Shown here in pieces: positions 13,201 to 28,200 of a stretch of DNA of 64,000 nt. How positions within the stretch are numbered: the first letter of the stretch is position 1; every line of letters begins with the position of its first letter. Under the pieces are notes generated by a model, which saw only the letters and a list, made by a program, of their open reading frames with translations, was not told the origin of the DNA and did not search any database. The DNA lies in the NCBI RefSeq assembly GCF_001949145.1, contig NW_019091418.1, positions 1,340,032-1,404,031 of the forward strand, read 5' to 3'. The stretch comes from Acanthaster planci. Taxonomy: Eukaryota > Echinodermata > Asteroidea > Valvatida > Acanthasteridae. A program made the position numbers and the translations under genes.

Positions 13201-16200
13201 AAGCATGTGCTGCTTAGCTTACGCAGAGCATCACACAATGGCACACCTAATTCCCCCAAAATTGCTGTGAGATGTCAAGAAAACTTTTGCAGTTATCACT
13301 CTGCATCAGTACCTACCCCTACCTTTCTCGTGAACAAACCATTGCCATTGACAGCGGTGTACATCCGTCCTTGTCCTTGATATCGAGATCATCTATTCCC
13401 TGAAGGTGGAAAATTGGGGTGACGGAATGAATAGGTCTGTTTTGAGACGAAGGATTCTATTTTATGAAGTACATTTACAGACATAAATCCCTTGCATTCC
13501 TTTGCGAATGAAATCCAGAAAATCTCTATAGTCTCTGCACCAATAAAAACTGTGGGTATCATTTCCTACACAACAGTTGGCTATTCTTATCTCTGCAAGA
13601 ATATCTCTCAAAAGAAATCCATGTAAGTTACACTGCTGTGCTACCCTCGTAAGAGACAAAATAAACCAGTCAGTCATTTTAAAAACATGCTTGAAACAAT
13701 GTAATGTTTAGGGAATTTGCTTAGGTTTCAAATGGCAAAAATGACATGCACCATATTCAGTCACGTATCTACCACAGTGACCAGTAACTAGAGCCCATGA
13801 ATACTCACCTCAAAGATGGATGGAATGGAGTCAAGGGCCCCAACTTCAGCAGCGTGATGGAGCGGTGTGCGGCCCAGCTTGTCCTGCTGGTTCAGTTTTT
13901 TGCCTTGCATGGCTGTGGCCAGCAAGGAAACAGCCTCCTTTGGATCAAAACTTTGGGTGGTGCTGTCCATGACTGGTTTGTCCATGCCAAAAGCTCTGGC
14001 AGGAGGAAAAATGTATGACGGAGATGAGCTCACCCATTGAAGCCAGAGAATAATAGCTGAATATCAATTAAGAAAAAAAGTTCTTCTTTTTCGTAGAGGG
14101 TGCAAACTGGAAAAGTAAGTTTATATCCATGTGAATTCTCTCCTTCAAAAATGTTAGATATTCTCCCCAACACAAACGGTCTAAAAGTTATTTTTGAAAG
14201 ATAATTTTTACCTAGCCAGCCCACTGTCTCACTCAACACAATTTTCGTTCAGGTTCCGGTGTGCACAAATTCCATCGCCGTCTCTACCGATTGTGACAAA
14301 ATATGGTCTTTCTTCCATATAACATACCCATATTTGGTGAATGCATAATGGATGGGCAATCTGCCTAACTCGTCGGCAGCAAAGACGTCCAGTTTGTGGT
14401 CCAGGAGGAACTCCACGAACGTGGTGGACCCTTTGCGGTCGATCTTGTTGACAGCGGCATGCAAGACATTCCTCATTTGGTCATCCACCGTATGCAGAGA
14501 AGCTCCTGCTGAAACAAGCTGTTCGGCTACAGAGACTTGGGCCTCAGAGTCCTCTTGAGAATTAAGAAAAGATGCATGCTCTCTTCAGATGAACATTATG
14601 TACGAGAGCGGCACGAAGTTGTAATCTCTATGACAAATGCTGATGAAACACACTGGACAGCAAAAGAAACTTGCCACTTCTGTCAAAGGCCACATATAAA
14701 AATCAGTCCAAAGAAATAAACAATTTTTGTACACAGGTATGCTGCAATACCCCTTACTAATCACATGCCCAGAAGCGAGTGATCATCTTTATAACGGAAG
14801 AAATTGACCTGCACAGCAACTTGGTTACTGAATCAAAAGTCACACACAAAAAGCACTCTCCACCAAGCAAAAATGACCAATGAATGGACATTTTAAAAAA
14901 CCAATGACAAAGTGAACACCTGTTTTGTCAAAATGATGTGCATGAGTGGTTTCTGAATCTGCCATCCTTACTGACTATGCATACACATTATTGAAACGTA
15001 ATGATTGTGACTTCTTTATTTCGTCCTGTGACATTGATTTCTGTGTAAAACTTACTGCTCATTCTGTTACATTCTGTGACTTTTGATTCAGTAACCAAGT
15101 TGTTGTGCCTGTCAATTTCTTCTTTGTTATGAAGATAATCACTTCCTTTTGGGCATGTGATTAGTAAGGGGTATTGCAGCATACCTGTGTACAAATATTG
15201 TTTACTTCTATGGAGTGAATTTTTATGTGTGGCCTTTGACAGAAGTGGCAAGTTTCTTTTGCTGTCCAGTTTAATTCCATGATTTATATGTACTCCAGCA
15301 TTACGCACAGAAAGCAGTGATACATTTCAACTCGTTTCTAAACCCTGCCCCCGAATGACCAGAGACTGGAATTTTGGAATCAATAGCTCTTTTCATAACC
15401 AAGTACACAGTACAAAGTGATCCATAAATGTAAAGAGAGTGACAACCATTGCCGATAAAATGGAATGATAAGATTAGCAGAATGGTTCAAGTAGGGTCGT
15501 TCGATTAGGATGGTGTTGCACAAGTGCACTAGTAGCCGACAGTTGGCCGGTGGTAAAATGGTAGTCATTCCTCAACCTTGTCCTTGTTTGAGCTATACAC
15601 ACGTTCTCACTCTGAATACCCGTGAGTAGAATTACGATTGCCACTTACTGATGTAGACTGGGATGTGATGCATAATGCTGGGTTGTTTGTTCTCAAACAC
15701 GGACCCATGGATGTCAGCACCTTTAGCGAGGAGGTCTGGCACAATACCTGGCATGTTGTTTCTGCAGAAGAAAAAAAAGATACACACACAGCTTCAATGA
15801 CTTCACAGACACATGACCAGCTACATGTATTCCACACCATTTCATTGAAAAGCTCAGCCAGGTATAGACTCACTGATACATATGGTAATAACCCTGTTTC
15901 CTTTTTCCATTTTTACAAGTGAATAAATTGACCATTTCGAAGTGACACATAATCATAATGTCTGAAAAATTTACCAGATGTTGAGAAAATTTTTTCAAAC
16001 TTCATCAATACTCATTTTTACATTTACTGCTCACCTTCCATTCCCCAAAATGAACATCTGTAAAGAACTCAATTGATGCAAACACTGAATCAAGCAAATG
16101 TATAGTTACAGATGAATGAGTCTCTTCAATGTCATTGTACATGCAGCTGATACATGTACTTACTTAATTGCCAGAAGCAGCGCATTGTGTTTGTCTGAAC

Positions 16201-19200
16201 AGTTAGGGTCAGCACCTGCCGCGAGCTGAAAGGAATGGAAAACACCCCTCCGTTACCACAGTAACATGATAATCGATTTTCAAGTCAGTTTGGTATTCAA
16301 ACAGCGCATACCCAAAATGAAGAGTGCCAGTGGTCATTCAGGAACAGCAACATGCAATGCACGGTCTGCTCTATCAGCCTGAGCTGACCATGAGCCCACT
16401 TGCATGCATGCTTTGTTCCTAGAAGACCTTGCCTATTTGAAATACCAACCTGGCTTCCTAACATTTCAGGTTTTCATGGTCTAAATCTAGGTCTAATATT
16501 AATACAGTCGAAGAAAAGATGCTCATTTAAGGAGTGAATGGAATTCACAATAATCACAATAAACAAAAATGTACGAATCTCCAAAAGATTTCAACACTTT
16601 ATTGGAATCAATTCTTCATGTTACTTTCTGTTCTCACATTAATGTAAGCCTAGTACATACCAGTGTTATCACATTTTGAGCTTGTTGACCAACAATGGCA
16701 CACAACAAGGGCGTGTATCCTTCGGCATTCACTACATCCAGTTTGGGCTTCATCGCCATGATTGTTGAAAAGACGTTGCTTGGTTCCTTAGACGCAAGCA
16801 TGTGTAGAGCACACGAGTTTCCTGTGAATTCATTTCCCAACATAAATGGGGTTTAATCACTGATCCCTTACACAAGAGGCCTGTTTGCTTCATGCACATC
16901 TGGATTTCGATCAGTGATCCCAAACGCTAGTTTGCTCCATCCATGAGGTGGGTTCTGGTGTCAGTGATCCAACCTCGGATCACTGATTGCCATCTGGATC
17001 CAACAGAAACAACAGACCCTGACTGGATGGCACATCTAGATTGAGGCTGAAGTCACTAGGTACCATCTTTAGAGGACCTAACTGTGCTTGGAACCAGAGT
17101 TAGCATCCTCTCCACACCTCACTGCCCTCTACACACAATACAAGCTGCCTCACCACTAGACTCCCTGCAATCTCCTGACGATGGACAGAGCATACTGTCC
17201 AAAATGGTGAGTACCACCGGTTCTTTTCAGAACCCCATATACTCAAAAAAAGAGATATATCCATGGTGATACCGCAAACCCATCTAGTTTACTTCTTAAG
17301 ATCTCCATCATGATTGGCTGTCGCATCATGACCGTTTCAGGTTGCACTGCATGGACTTGATTGTTCATGTATAACCTTTCATAATACATCGTGAGTGTTC
17401 AGGTAAATTTCCATATATCTTTAACCCACAAATTATTTCATAATACCGGCATTTCACAATAGTGCGCCTCCAAGAGTTTGCAAACCAATGACTAATCACA
17501 GTGCGCAAAATCTGTCAACCCAATGCACGTTTGGAAAGGGTCAACAGATTTCGTGGCTTGTGATTGGTCGACGCATTGCAAACTCTTCGAGGCGCACTAC
17601 TGATTATTGCCCGTATTGTTCAAAAACTTGGGAAAATAAAGAGCGCATGATGCCACATCAAATGTGGTGGCAGTTACCTTGGGAGGTAAAAAAAAAACGG
17701 TTGCAATGGTTTCTTTTGTTTGCGCACAATGATGGGCATGGGTACAATCTAGTCAGTAAACAGTGATCGGTTGGTTTAACACAAGCTCGTATTCAAGACT
17801 ACCTTCCTGCACGGTAACGTCTACAATGTAGTTTTCAGCTATAATATAAAAACAAATCTATTCTTATCTGATCTCGTTTGAAGACTACTCAGAAGAACCA
17901 TAAAAGATATTTTAGAGCTTTGTACTGACAGCAAGCCTAGAGTTAGAGTGCGTTCATAATTATTCACATGAAAATTGGAAACGTCAAGTGTTAAAGTCGC
18001 CAGGTGAATTGAAAGCTGAACACGTACAAAGTCCATCCAATCCAATAAATGTTTCATAATGTATGAACTAGTCTGTATGTGATAAGGTTTCCGTACTTAC
18101 GTGGCACATTTCTAAGGTCCTTTTCCACAACTGCATTGATGTCTGATTCGCAAAGATTTATCAATGCCTATGAGCAATGTTAGGAGATACAGCAATACCA
18201 GAAGAGGGGGAAGATCAGAAAATAAAAAGAAGAAAATTTAAAATATTAAACTCCCAAAAAGCTATAAAACATCACAAACTAGTAACGTTTCAACTTTTGA
18301 GTATGAATTATTGTTCACCACATCTTCAGGCATTACATCAGAACACTTGAATGACATACACTATTCCATGTATTTGGAACCAACATGGTTGCTTTCAACA
18401 GCCTTGTTACTTGTCAACTGTTGAGGCAACTTGAAACCGAAAAAAAGAAGTTGGAGTAGGACCGTATCACGTATTCACATACGAAAATGACTGGAAATCG
18501 GATCAGAATTCGCATTCAAACTTGTTTCACTTGACGTTTCAATCCTAGCGGAATCTTTCTCAAAGATTTTGAGAAAGATTCTGCTAGGATTGAAACGTCA
18601 GGCCCTCCTTATTGTGATTTGTATTTCAGGTCATTGTAGTCAGCAAGCAGTTTGCAGCAGATTGGTATTACATATCTTTGTTTTACTTGATTATAATATG
18701 CTTTAATTATGATATCAAAGTTACTAACCTTTACTACAGCATTCCATATGGGACATTCGATACTCTTGTGCCGACCACAGAATTTCTTCAGGGAAGGTGG
18801 GAAATAAACAATATATTAATATGCCACCTGAAAAAAATTGCTGCAACAAAAGGTCTCGTCTCCTTTCTAACGACAGTGAAATTAATAATTCATCTTAGAT
18901 ATCAAAGTCTGTAAAATGGTTGGCCTTGAAGGACTCTGAGGAATACTCATCATAGGAGTTTAAGCACAACTAAAAAATGTCACAATTCCCTCTGCAGTTT
19001 TACAAAAATATTTAGACCGACACTTTCTTTGGACACACTGTGGCATTTGCCTGTGCTCATCTAGACATCGTTTTCTGGCACTTCATAGAGGGCTAAGTAT
19101 AGTGTGTTATGCTCAATACCCAGTTTAAGTGATCAGTGATGCATTTGAGTAATGGGGTGCATCCTTCATTGTTCTTCCTCCGGGCAGCTTCCTTCAGAGT

Positions 19201-22200
19201 TGTAACCTTTGACCCTTTACTCCTCTGCGTCCGCTTGCCACCTTTACAGTCTCTGGTCTTTTCCTGAACGAAATAAAAATATCTATTAGATGTAATGTTG
19301 ACTGGTTGTCTCGGCCTTCACTCATGCATGTTAAAAACACTGTATACTTGGTGCTATCAGAAGACCTGTTAAAAAACCATAAGATTATAAATTGAGATTG
19401 AACCCATTGCGAACTCTTGGTAAAACTGTGTGACAAACAGATCGAGAGCACTGGAAGCCACCTTGGAAAATCGTCCTGTCATTCCATATGGATATGCATG
19501 AGTAGACCAGGAACACTTCCAAGATGGCCGTTGCACTCTACACATACAGCTACATGTAATCTACCTCAAAACTGTCAAGATTAATCATTTTAACTGAAGA
19601 GAAAATGCACAAATACATAGCCCAAGAACACATCACTGATTCTTAGTAACTTGGGTACCAGGACAGGAAGTAACTCAAAATGACGACATTTAAGACTTAA
19701 GGTTAGGGTAGCTGTTGATGTAAAACATCATGCATTCCTGACACAAAAAAGGGGAAAGGGGTAGGGGAAAGTATGTACCGTGCATGCATATGGTTTGAAC
19801 CAGTATTAGGTGTTAGGGCAAAACCCATATTAGAATTAACATCTCACGATACAAAGTACATCTGGTTATAGTTTGTGGTATCCCTTGCTACATCTGACTC
19901 GGACCAGCCAGCTGAGCCTGGCAAGCTCGGTGGTTGAGTGGTTCAGAGGTTTGCGCTAGTTGCAGGAGGTCATGGATAAAGGGTGTTGTCATCCAACTTT
20001 TTACAGTGTCGTCGTCCCGTGATAAATTATCTCAGGATGTTCACATCTTGCCTTATTATGTCATCATCCCAAAAATAATCTCAAAAAATCTGATGGCACT
20101 TCAAGAGCTCCGTACTATCCCACGGCTCTTTCCATAATTTTGCTTTGCTGTCGCATGTGATGCTCAGGGCTCTCATTGTTTGGTGTGTCCGTATGTAACA
20201 CATGACCAGCCAACAGTCCATTTAATGCACATTGCCACTGACAGGTGTGCGGCTACTTTTTATGTTAAGCATGTTATCAAAAGTTGCTAAGCAATATTCT
20301 CTTGTTGTATGAAGCAGTTTCTGGAATGCGGCAAGGGGAAGGGAGATTGGACTCACATTCTCAATTAGCAACTTGAAGATTTCATCGTAGGCGTCAATAC
20401 GAGACCCAGCAATAAAGTGCAGTAAATTGTCACCAGCAATGTCTTCATCCAATGGTATGTTGGCGTTCTTACTCAGAAAAAACTTCAGCAAGTCGATCAT
20501 ACCCTACAAACAGAATATCATATGATTGAAATGTAGGTACAGTAGGATTTTAAAAAATCCTTTAACCTAGCTGGATTCACAATTACAGGTGAATCCAACA
20601 GCAGAATGAGAACCATATTTGGGGGGGGGGCATTTTGGGGGGAGAGGAGCTGAAGAAATTTTTGAAATCTCTTGATTCCACATTTTATGGCCTTTCTCAG
20701 GGGCGAGGCTATATTTAGGGGCTTTCTACATGCTTTGTGAAGGAAAGGCGAGGATGAAGTTCCCAAAAAATCATCTTTCCCTTCTAAAAGAATTTAAAAA
20801 TTGCTCCCCCCCTTTTCAGCAGGGGGACACAGCCCCCATTGGACCCCAGGATTCACAAATGGCAGGGTCAAATGAAAACCATGAGATCCTTACATTTTTT
20901 AATGCAACTCTGAAGGGTGTCCTTCCATGCAGGTCTGATGCGTGGATGTCAGCTCCATTCTCAACGAACAGCTTCAGCTGTCTAAGTGACTCCTCAGTTG
21001 TGGACTTTGAGCATGCCGTCAGCAGCAGCGTCTCACACTCGTCGTTTCGGCGGTTGATGTTTATCCCAGGGTGGCCCAGCAGGAGCTCTGCGCACCCAAA
21101 GTGGCCCTTCATGTAGGCAGCACCCAGGGGAGTTATCTGGGTATTGTACAACTGGAGCGGAACGACATCTCTGCATCAGGTTACTGCAAACTGGCCTCAT
21201 TTACAATTTAGCACTCTTGAAAATGTTGGCAATCTGTAAAAATGTTCTAAAACTTGATTCATGTTGGGAACAAAGATGACACAATGGGGCAGACTGCAGA
21301 CAACTATCCTTGTGTTACCATGGATACTTCTGAATAATGAAGTTATGTCACTTTCAATTTCCAAGTGACTGAAAGTTTAAAAGTGAGGCTTTACATGTAA
21401 TTATAGCAAAGTAGGCTCCTTCCTGTTTCAGAGTGTTCACGAAATGATGTGAGTTCAGGTAGTACAATAAGAAATGGCCATCTTGTGACCAAAGCCTCAA
21501 TGTCCGTTGGTTTTCAAGCGCATAGAAAGTACGGGGCATTCAGTAATTTCAATGAGTTATTGTTAGTGAATTGCCATAACCTGAGCCAAACTCATATTGA
21601 ATTGGGGAAACCCCGAATAAATTGAGCATAAGAAATTTCCAAATTAATACAAAGTGATTTTAGTTTATTTATTTTCCAATTCATGCTCATCTTATAGTGT
21701 GCAAGTGCAAATTACAGGGGGGTTATGACTGACAATGAAGACGGCGTTACAAGTCTGCCGCAAATTTCGAATCTTAAATCACATTATTCCAAAAACGCAA
21801 CACTTCAGAGTTGTCGCAATGTAAAAATTGCCACATTACGACCCAAACTATGATGACAAAAGTCTGATTAGTGGTACCAATACCTCGTCTGTATTTAAGA
21901 TGTTTGGATCCCCACCAGCTTGGAGGAGTAGTTTGAGGCAGTGCCACCAGCCATAAGCAGCAGCATAGTGGACTGGAGAGTTTCCTGAGGAGTCCTTGGC
22001 GTTAGGATTAGCTCCTTTCCTCAGGAGTAGAGTAGCCACTGGGTAGTGACCGTTCATGCAGGCCAGCATCAGAGAGGTGCGCTTGAACCTATCTGGTTAG
22101 TCAAATTAGTGAAGATGTTTTTTAACTTTCCAAATTTTTATTATTATTATTATTATTGCTGGTTTATTTAATTCAAACTGCCAATAGAAGCCCAAGGGCT

Positions 22201-25200
22201 GAATTGCTGAAATACAACAGAATTAAAAAAAAAAGGGTGACATAGATAGGATTAATCAGTATACACAGGTAAGCTTACATTTCAATTTACATAATAATAT
22301 AAAAGACAATTAAAACAAAAAAGAAAAAAACATATAAGGTGATTGTATGGTGGAATTTACATAACAAACGTAAACTTACACGTTTGTTCAACATGACAGG
22401 GGTTATAGACAATACATAGGAGACAGAATTTTAATTGGAAATGTAAACTTAAGGACCCTTACATTTACACACTTAACAAATACAAATAATTCTTGCATAA
22501 GGTCTTTAAAGAAAATCAGGAGCAGAAGGCCAGGATTTTCAAAAAGTGTCCCATTCCTTGATGAGGTCAGCTTCCAACATTTACAACTGACAAACATGAG
22601 CCTGCAAACATAGTGGCCTTGTCCCTAGTGTGTGGTCTGGCAATCTCCTGGAGGGTTTTTAAAGTTTGGATTCAAGGCCGCCTGACATGCCATCGCAGAC
22701 TTCCACAGACACAATTTTTTTAGAACAAAAAATTCAAAATTTTGGCCTTTTATAATTCATCCGATACCAATATAGTGAAGGCACAGTGATGCCCTTGAAA
22801 AGTTAAAAGCATCAACCTCTTTTCTCAATCTCCGCATCCAGCTCCTCAATGAGGACTTTGGCCAGCTGGAGGTGTCCCCGTTCGGCAGCAATCATGAGTG
22901 GTGTCAGCTTGTTGTTCTTGTGTGACGTCTTCATGTCAACCGCGTCTCCATATTTGACTAGGCTCCTGACACAGTCCTGGAATTCCACAGATATGCAGAG
23001 GAATTACAATGTAGTAACCCACTGGTTGAGCACTCTACCAATTACAACCACAGCTGTCTGGTTTGCCTTTAATTATCTCCTTTGTTATGTTCATCATTCA
23101 ACAATCCTGAATTTACCCCCACTGTTCAATATTTTTAAGTACATGTAGAGTGCACAAAAAATGTGCTAGTTAGTCGAAATAATTAACAATACCACAGGCT
23201 GCCGGGTGCTTTTAAAACTGCATTGCACACGAACGGGCGATTTTCAAGATTTTCAGTTTTCAAAATTCTTCAAAAATTCATAATTTCATTTAATGGACGT
23301 TTACACCCGCACGAATGACTCTTTCGAGGATACTCTAAGCTGACAGGTGACCTTCATTGACCCCTGAACATTTCAGTCAGGGCTGCCACCCTGTAAATAG
23401 AGCCAGAACTGTGAGATGTTGCGTAATTTCCTTTGTCCCCAGGGAATGGAAGTGGCGTCTTTTCAAACATGGCTGGATTAGCATGCAGCGATGCTGTGTT
23501 GCTCATCAATGGGGGCCCTGGAGTACTTCTGTCTGCGGTACTAATCCGCGGGCACGCTATGCCCATAACAATGGTATACTGATTAAAAACAGTGGTGGAT
23601 TACCTTCAAAAAATGCAAGCCGAAAAATGATGGCCTTTCCCAGCAGCAGGTCTTTTGTTCAAAGTACGGTCTTTATGTTGCACGGACCAGCTCTTTTGTC
23701 CCAATTTGGGCACCCCAGCTCTGCGTATAAACACAGGGTGCTCAAAACAGGGCTCCGCGGCAGCAAGTGGTTAAAAGTGAATTTTTGCCCCAAACTGGTT
23801 GGTAAAAATGCTTATGTCTTTTGACATAAGTTCAGGGCATAGACCAGGAACATAATGTCGAGCTTTGTTATGCATGCTTTCCTGTAGCATTGACGCGGGA
23901 CACAATCCACTGATCCCCCATAAGAAAGCACACATGTGAACAAAGCACGATGCCATCATGTTTTGGATCTACTGGGAATGTAAGGGAAATTGAAAAAATT
24001 TCTCAACAAATATCTTTCCTGCCTCATTTTTCATCACATAAAGTGCAAAAACCCCAGCAAATATGATTTGAAGGTTTGAATTCTGGACATAGACACTGCA
24101 ATGAGACAAAGGTCCCTAAGGGTAACAGGAAATGCCTTTTGTAAGGACAAGGAGGATTCAGGTTTCCAGACAGTAAGTTCTGTCCATCGTGTCCTGAGAG
24201 ATTCCACCTTGAGCAGAAGTACCCCTCAGCAGTTGACAAGAGTCACGTTGGTGGGCAGTCTTCATTTTGTTGGTAGCAATGCGACTGCAACACTTGTTGT
24301 AAACAGCAATATGCAGTTACCACCAGAGGAGCCTTCGTGGCAAGAAAAATTGTGCCCTCTCTTGGTCCAGCTCGGGGCCCTTAATTACGTGGTGCTACCA
24401 ACAACCTCTGTCTCAGAGCAACATGCAGCCCCTGGTATGGACGACTAAATTTGTCATTAGCAAATGACATACCACATGTCCACCCTCTGCAGCATAATGG
24501 ATGGCAAAGTGCTTGCTCTTGATGATCCTGGTCACCCCCAACCTCTTTGGTGGTGTCGGGTGAGGGTCAGAAGCTGAAACTGGTACAAAATACGAAATAG
24601 AACACAACCTGAAACTGACCTATAATGATGCTGACAATAAATGACATCGAGCATCGGATTAAGCTCATAAGGGTTTGACTTCCTGGCTAGAACCCTTTTA
24701 GCATAATGACGGCGTCACCGCTGAGTCAAAGTGTGTAAAGAATATCTATTAACCATCCAAATAATTTCCGTTGATAGTTTCTCCACTTTCTCCAAAAAGG
24801 AAAAGGTGGCCATATCCAAATTTAATAACAAGGCAGCAATGCAAGATCTCCTTTTCTTCCTACTTCCATCCCCTATTCCCCGCCCCCTTTACCAGTTTTT
24901 GGACAGGTGCCTTGCAATGTTATGCTAAGCATTTTTGTGTGTAATATTAGGGTTTAAGACGGTTGTCATTAATGTCTGAACGCACTAGGTTTTCTTTTCT
25001 TGAGAAGAACTTCAACGTTCTTAGTCCGGCCATGCTTTGCAGCTATCATTAGTGGGGTTACCAGTTTCTTGGGTTGTGGCGTTTCAGCGTCCACACCACT
25101 GAAAAGAAAAGGCAAGAACAAAGGTCAAGCACAGGCATCGGTGTTGAGCCATCAAAACGTTTGTGTGCATTGTTCTTGTTGTTCAAAAGTTTGTTGGAAA

Positions 25201-28200
25201 ATATCAGCACAGACTCTTGTAATGACAACATTCTCTCTGCACTTATTAAACACGAAAGTAAAACGGTGGAAGAAATTTGCAAGCAGAGACAACTTTAATC
25301 GATGATCATTAGCTAACCTGGTACTGTAGCATTCAGCTGGTAATCTATGTACAATTGGCAAAATTAACAGTAGTTGACTATTAAACATTTAACCATTGGC
25401 TAATGGTCACTGGTGGCAGCAGGGCACCAGGGCACCACTGCCCCCCCCCAACCTTTTCAAAGTGGGGTAATGCCCCTCCCTACTTTTGGCAGGTCCATCA
25501 ATGGCTGATGCCTGATATCTCACAAAAGCCCCCCCCCTTAAAAATTTGTTCTGCTACCATTGTTAATGGTCACTTACCAAACCTTTCCTTGTTATTAACC
25601 CTATCTGTCCTCAATCCTCTTATCTTAATATGATTTTACATACACCCTAGGGGGTTCTATCCTGCAATTTGATTGATACCTTTTCAGCAGGAGTTCCAAG
25701 GGACCACTGCTCTTGCATGCTGCGGCATAGTGGATGGGAGTGAAGCCTGCTTGGTCGGGAAACGATACGTCTGGTGACACTGTCAACAACTTGGCAATGA
25801 TCTTAGGGTTGGGGTTGATGGCTGCACAGTGCAGAGGAGTTATCTATGAACAATTTGTACAATAGAAAGTATCATCTCCCTGGTAACACATGTTGGTGTG
25901 TTAATTGCTCAAATAAGAGAGGATTATTTTTATGCCATGCTTAAAACTTTATCATTGGATTGGAAGGCAACCAACTGTAGGTACAACTATTTTGACAATT
26001 TTGATAATTTACAACTACTTTGGCCACTAAACAATAAGCAATTAAGGTTTTACACTTTCTGCTTCTATATGTATTTGATTTCCTTCATTATATTCAATTC
26101 AAATGCATGACTGTGATATACATGTGTACATTTCAGAAGTTAAAAATATATTAGTACTAAACGTAAGATTTACTCTCCTTCTTTGATCTGTCACTGCATT
26201 CAATTTTTTTATTGTAAGGCAAGTTTCAAGCAGTTTTCCAAATCCTTCAAAACATTTCCCAATTTGGTCCGTGACCACTTTGGACACTGTTAATAACTCA
26301 TTCCAAATCACTTCAAACATTTTACTGCAGGAACCTTCCCCAATCTTCCAAAATCCTCCATCTTGTTTAGAACTCGCAAGGGACAGCAAGCTCCAAGCAC
26401 TGAACATGTAAGCAGTCTCTGCCTTCCTCAATCCGGTATAATCCACTGAAATCTCCCAGTGGCTATTTCATGGGTCTGGGAGGGTCAGGGCTAATGAATG
26501 TACATGTATACTTGCCCTCTGGTTCTTGTAGGATTTCTTGGTGACTACTTCAGCTTTAAAAGAAGTCAGCTGTTCAGGTTTTGTGGCTGACAAAACCTAT
26601 TAGCAAAACAAAACGTTACAGAAGGAGCATCAACACCAGAAATACTTCAAAAGCATTGAGACTGTTTTGAATTCTTATCACATTCTTCGTTTTTGTCTGT
26701 TTGTGTTGAGTCAGTTGAGTTTATCCCATGTTTAACAAATACCCATAAATACCTGGGACAGCTTTTCTATTACTATTGGTCAAAACGTTTCATGTGACTG
26801 CGTATTAACATGTGAAAATGCCCAGTGAGAAGTGATAATGCCTGCTGCGTAAATCACGTACTGGCACATGGATATGAGACAGTTTAATGGGTTCTGATTG
26901 GTCAGGAGTCTGTGAGCACGAGACGCACCAAGCGCGCGCCAAGTTCATTGAAGGGGGTTCTATTGGACAACTTTCAAAAGTAATACACCATAAAATGGAC
27001 AGGGGTGTTCAGGAAAATGAAAGTAAAGTTTTAGAATAAAATTGTTAGAAATCCATCATTTGTTGACTTCTTTTGACTCTCGGAATAAAAAGGTATTTAT
27101 GAATGGGAATCTTAAACTAATGTTTAAGACCTTACTCAGGAGACTGAATGCTGATAATGCCCTCACCTGCGGCTTGGGCATTAGTCTGGTCCATTCTCCT
27201 GAGGTGGCCTTTAACATGCGTTTAAGACCGGCCAAGCACATATTTATTCCCTTATTTAATCTTCTGAAATGGCACTAATTTAAAAAGAAAGATTTCAAAT
27301 ATAGCAAAATACTTGACCAAAGAAAAACAGTTCAAAGGGAGGCCAGTGTGATCTAAGCAGCACACAAGGGAATGTATTGTATACCAAATTGTACCAGCAT
27401 AAAATTTCATGACCTCTTCACACGATCTTTGTGCGAACCTCTCCCCTTTTTCAATGTATGCCCATCAAGATAAGACAACAACACTTCCGAAGGAGCCCGG
27501 CAACCCACAGGATACACAAAATACAGCAGTTCTTTTATTTTTGCTAGCTGCTCAAATAATATGGCCATCAAGTTAAGCAAGGAAGCGTCTCACCTTAAAA
27601 TGGTTGGGACAATTTTGCACATTGATTAAACTTCAACTGAACTATGTGAAATTTCCGCGGGAGGGGGTTCCGCATGCAAAGAATATTTATAACTATCATT
27701 CTACCTCCTCGTGAAGTTTGATGAAGCCGTTCCCTCTACGACCTTTGACTTTTTTCATCATTTGTGAGGCCAACTTGTGGTGGCCTGCTCTCACAGCGCG
27801 ATGAATCATGCCTGTACAGTCACAGCCTGAACCCTTCAACAAAACGTCACCAAAAATTATTATACTACGCTATGACTTGAACTGTCAAATTTTTCCTAAA
27901 AAAGATTCTTCTCAGAACCATATCCTTGAACCAGAAATCTTTCCACTGTGTTGCAGAAAGCCTTTCAAATACAAGCTTTCTCATCATCCTGAGCTTGCAA
28001 GTTTCCTGTATTCACAATAGGCATTCTATGCCTTTCTGTAAACTGGCAAACAATTTTTTTCCATTTTCAGCAACTAACATAGCAGTTTATGTGTGTCTGA
28101 TGTCTTTAACCATTTTGTAATATCAGATTTCCAGTATCTTACAAGGCTGCTTCTTTTTCAAACTTTTCAAGTGAATTTGCTTCTGGGCGAAAGTGAAGAG

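Noticed and set aside
23357-23824. 155-codon plus-strand frame
   Set aside because: No motif, no splice context and inside an intron; chance or old repeat.
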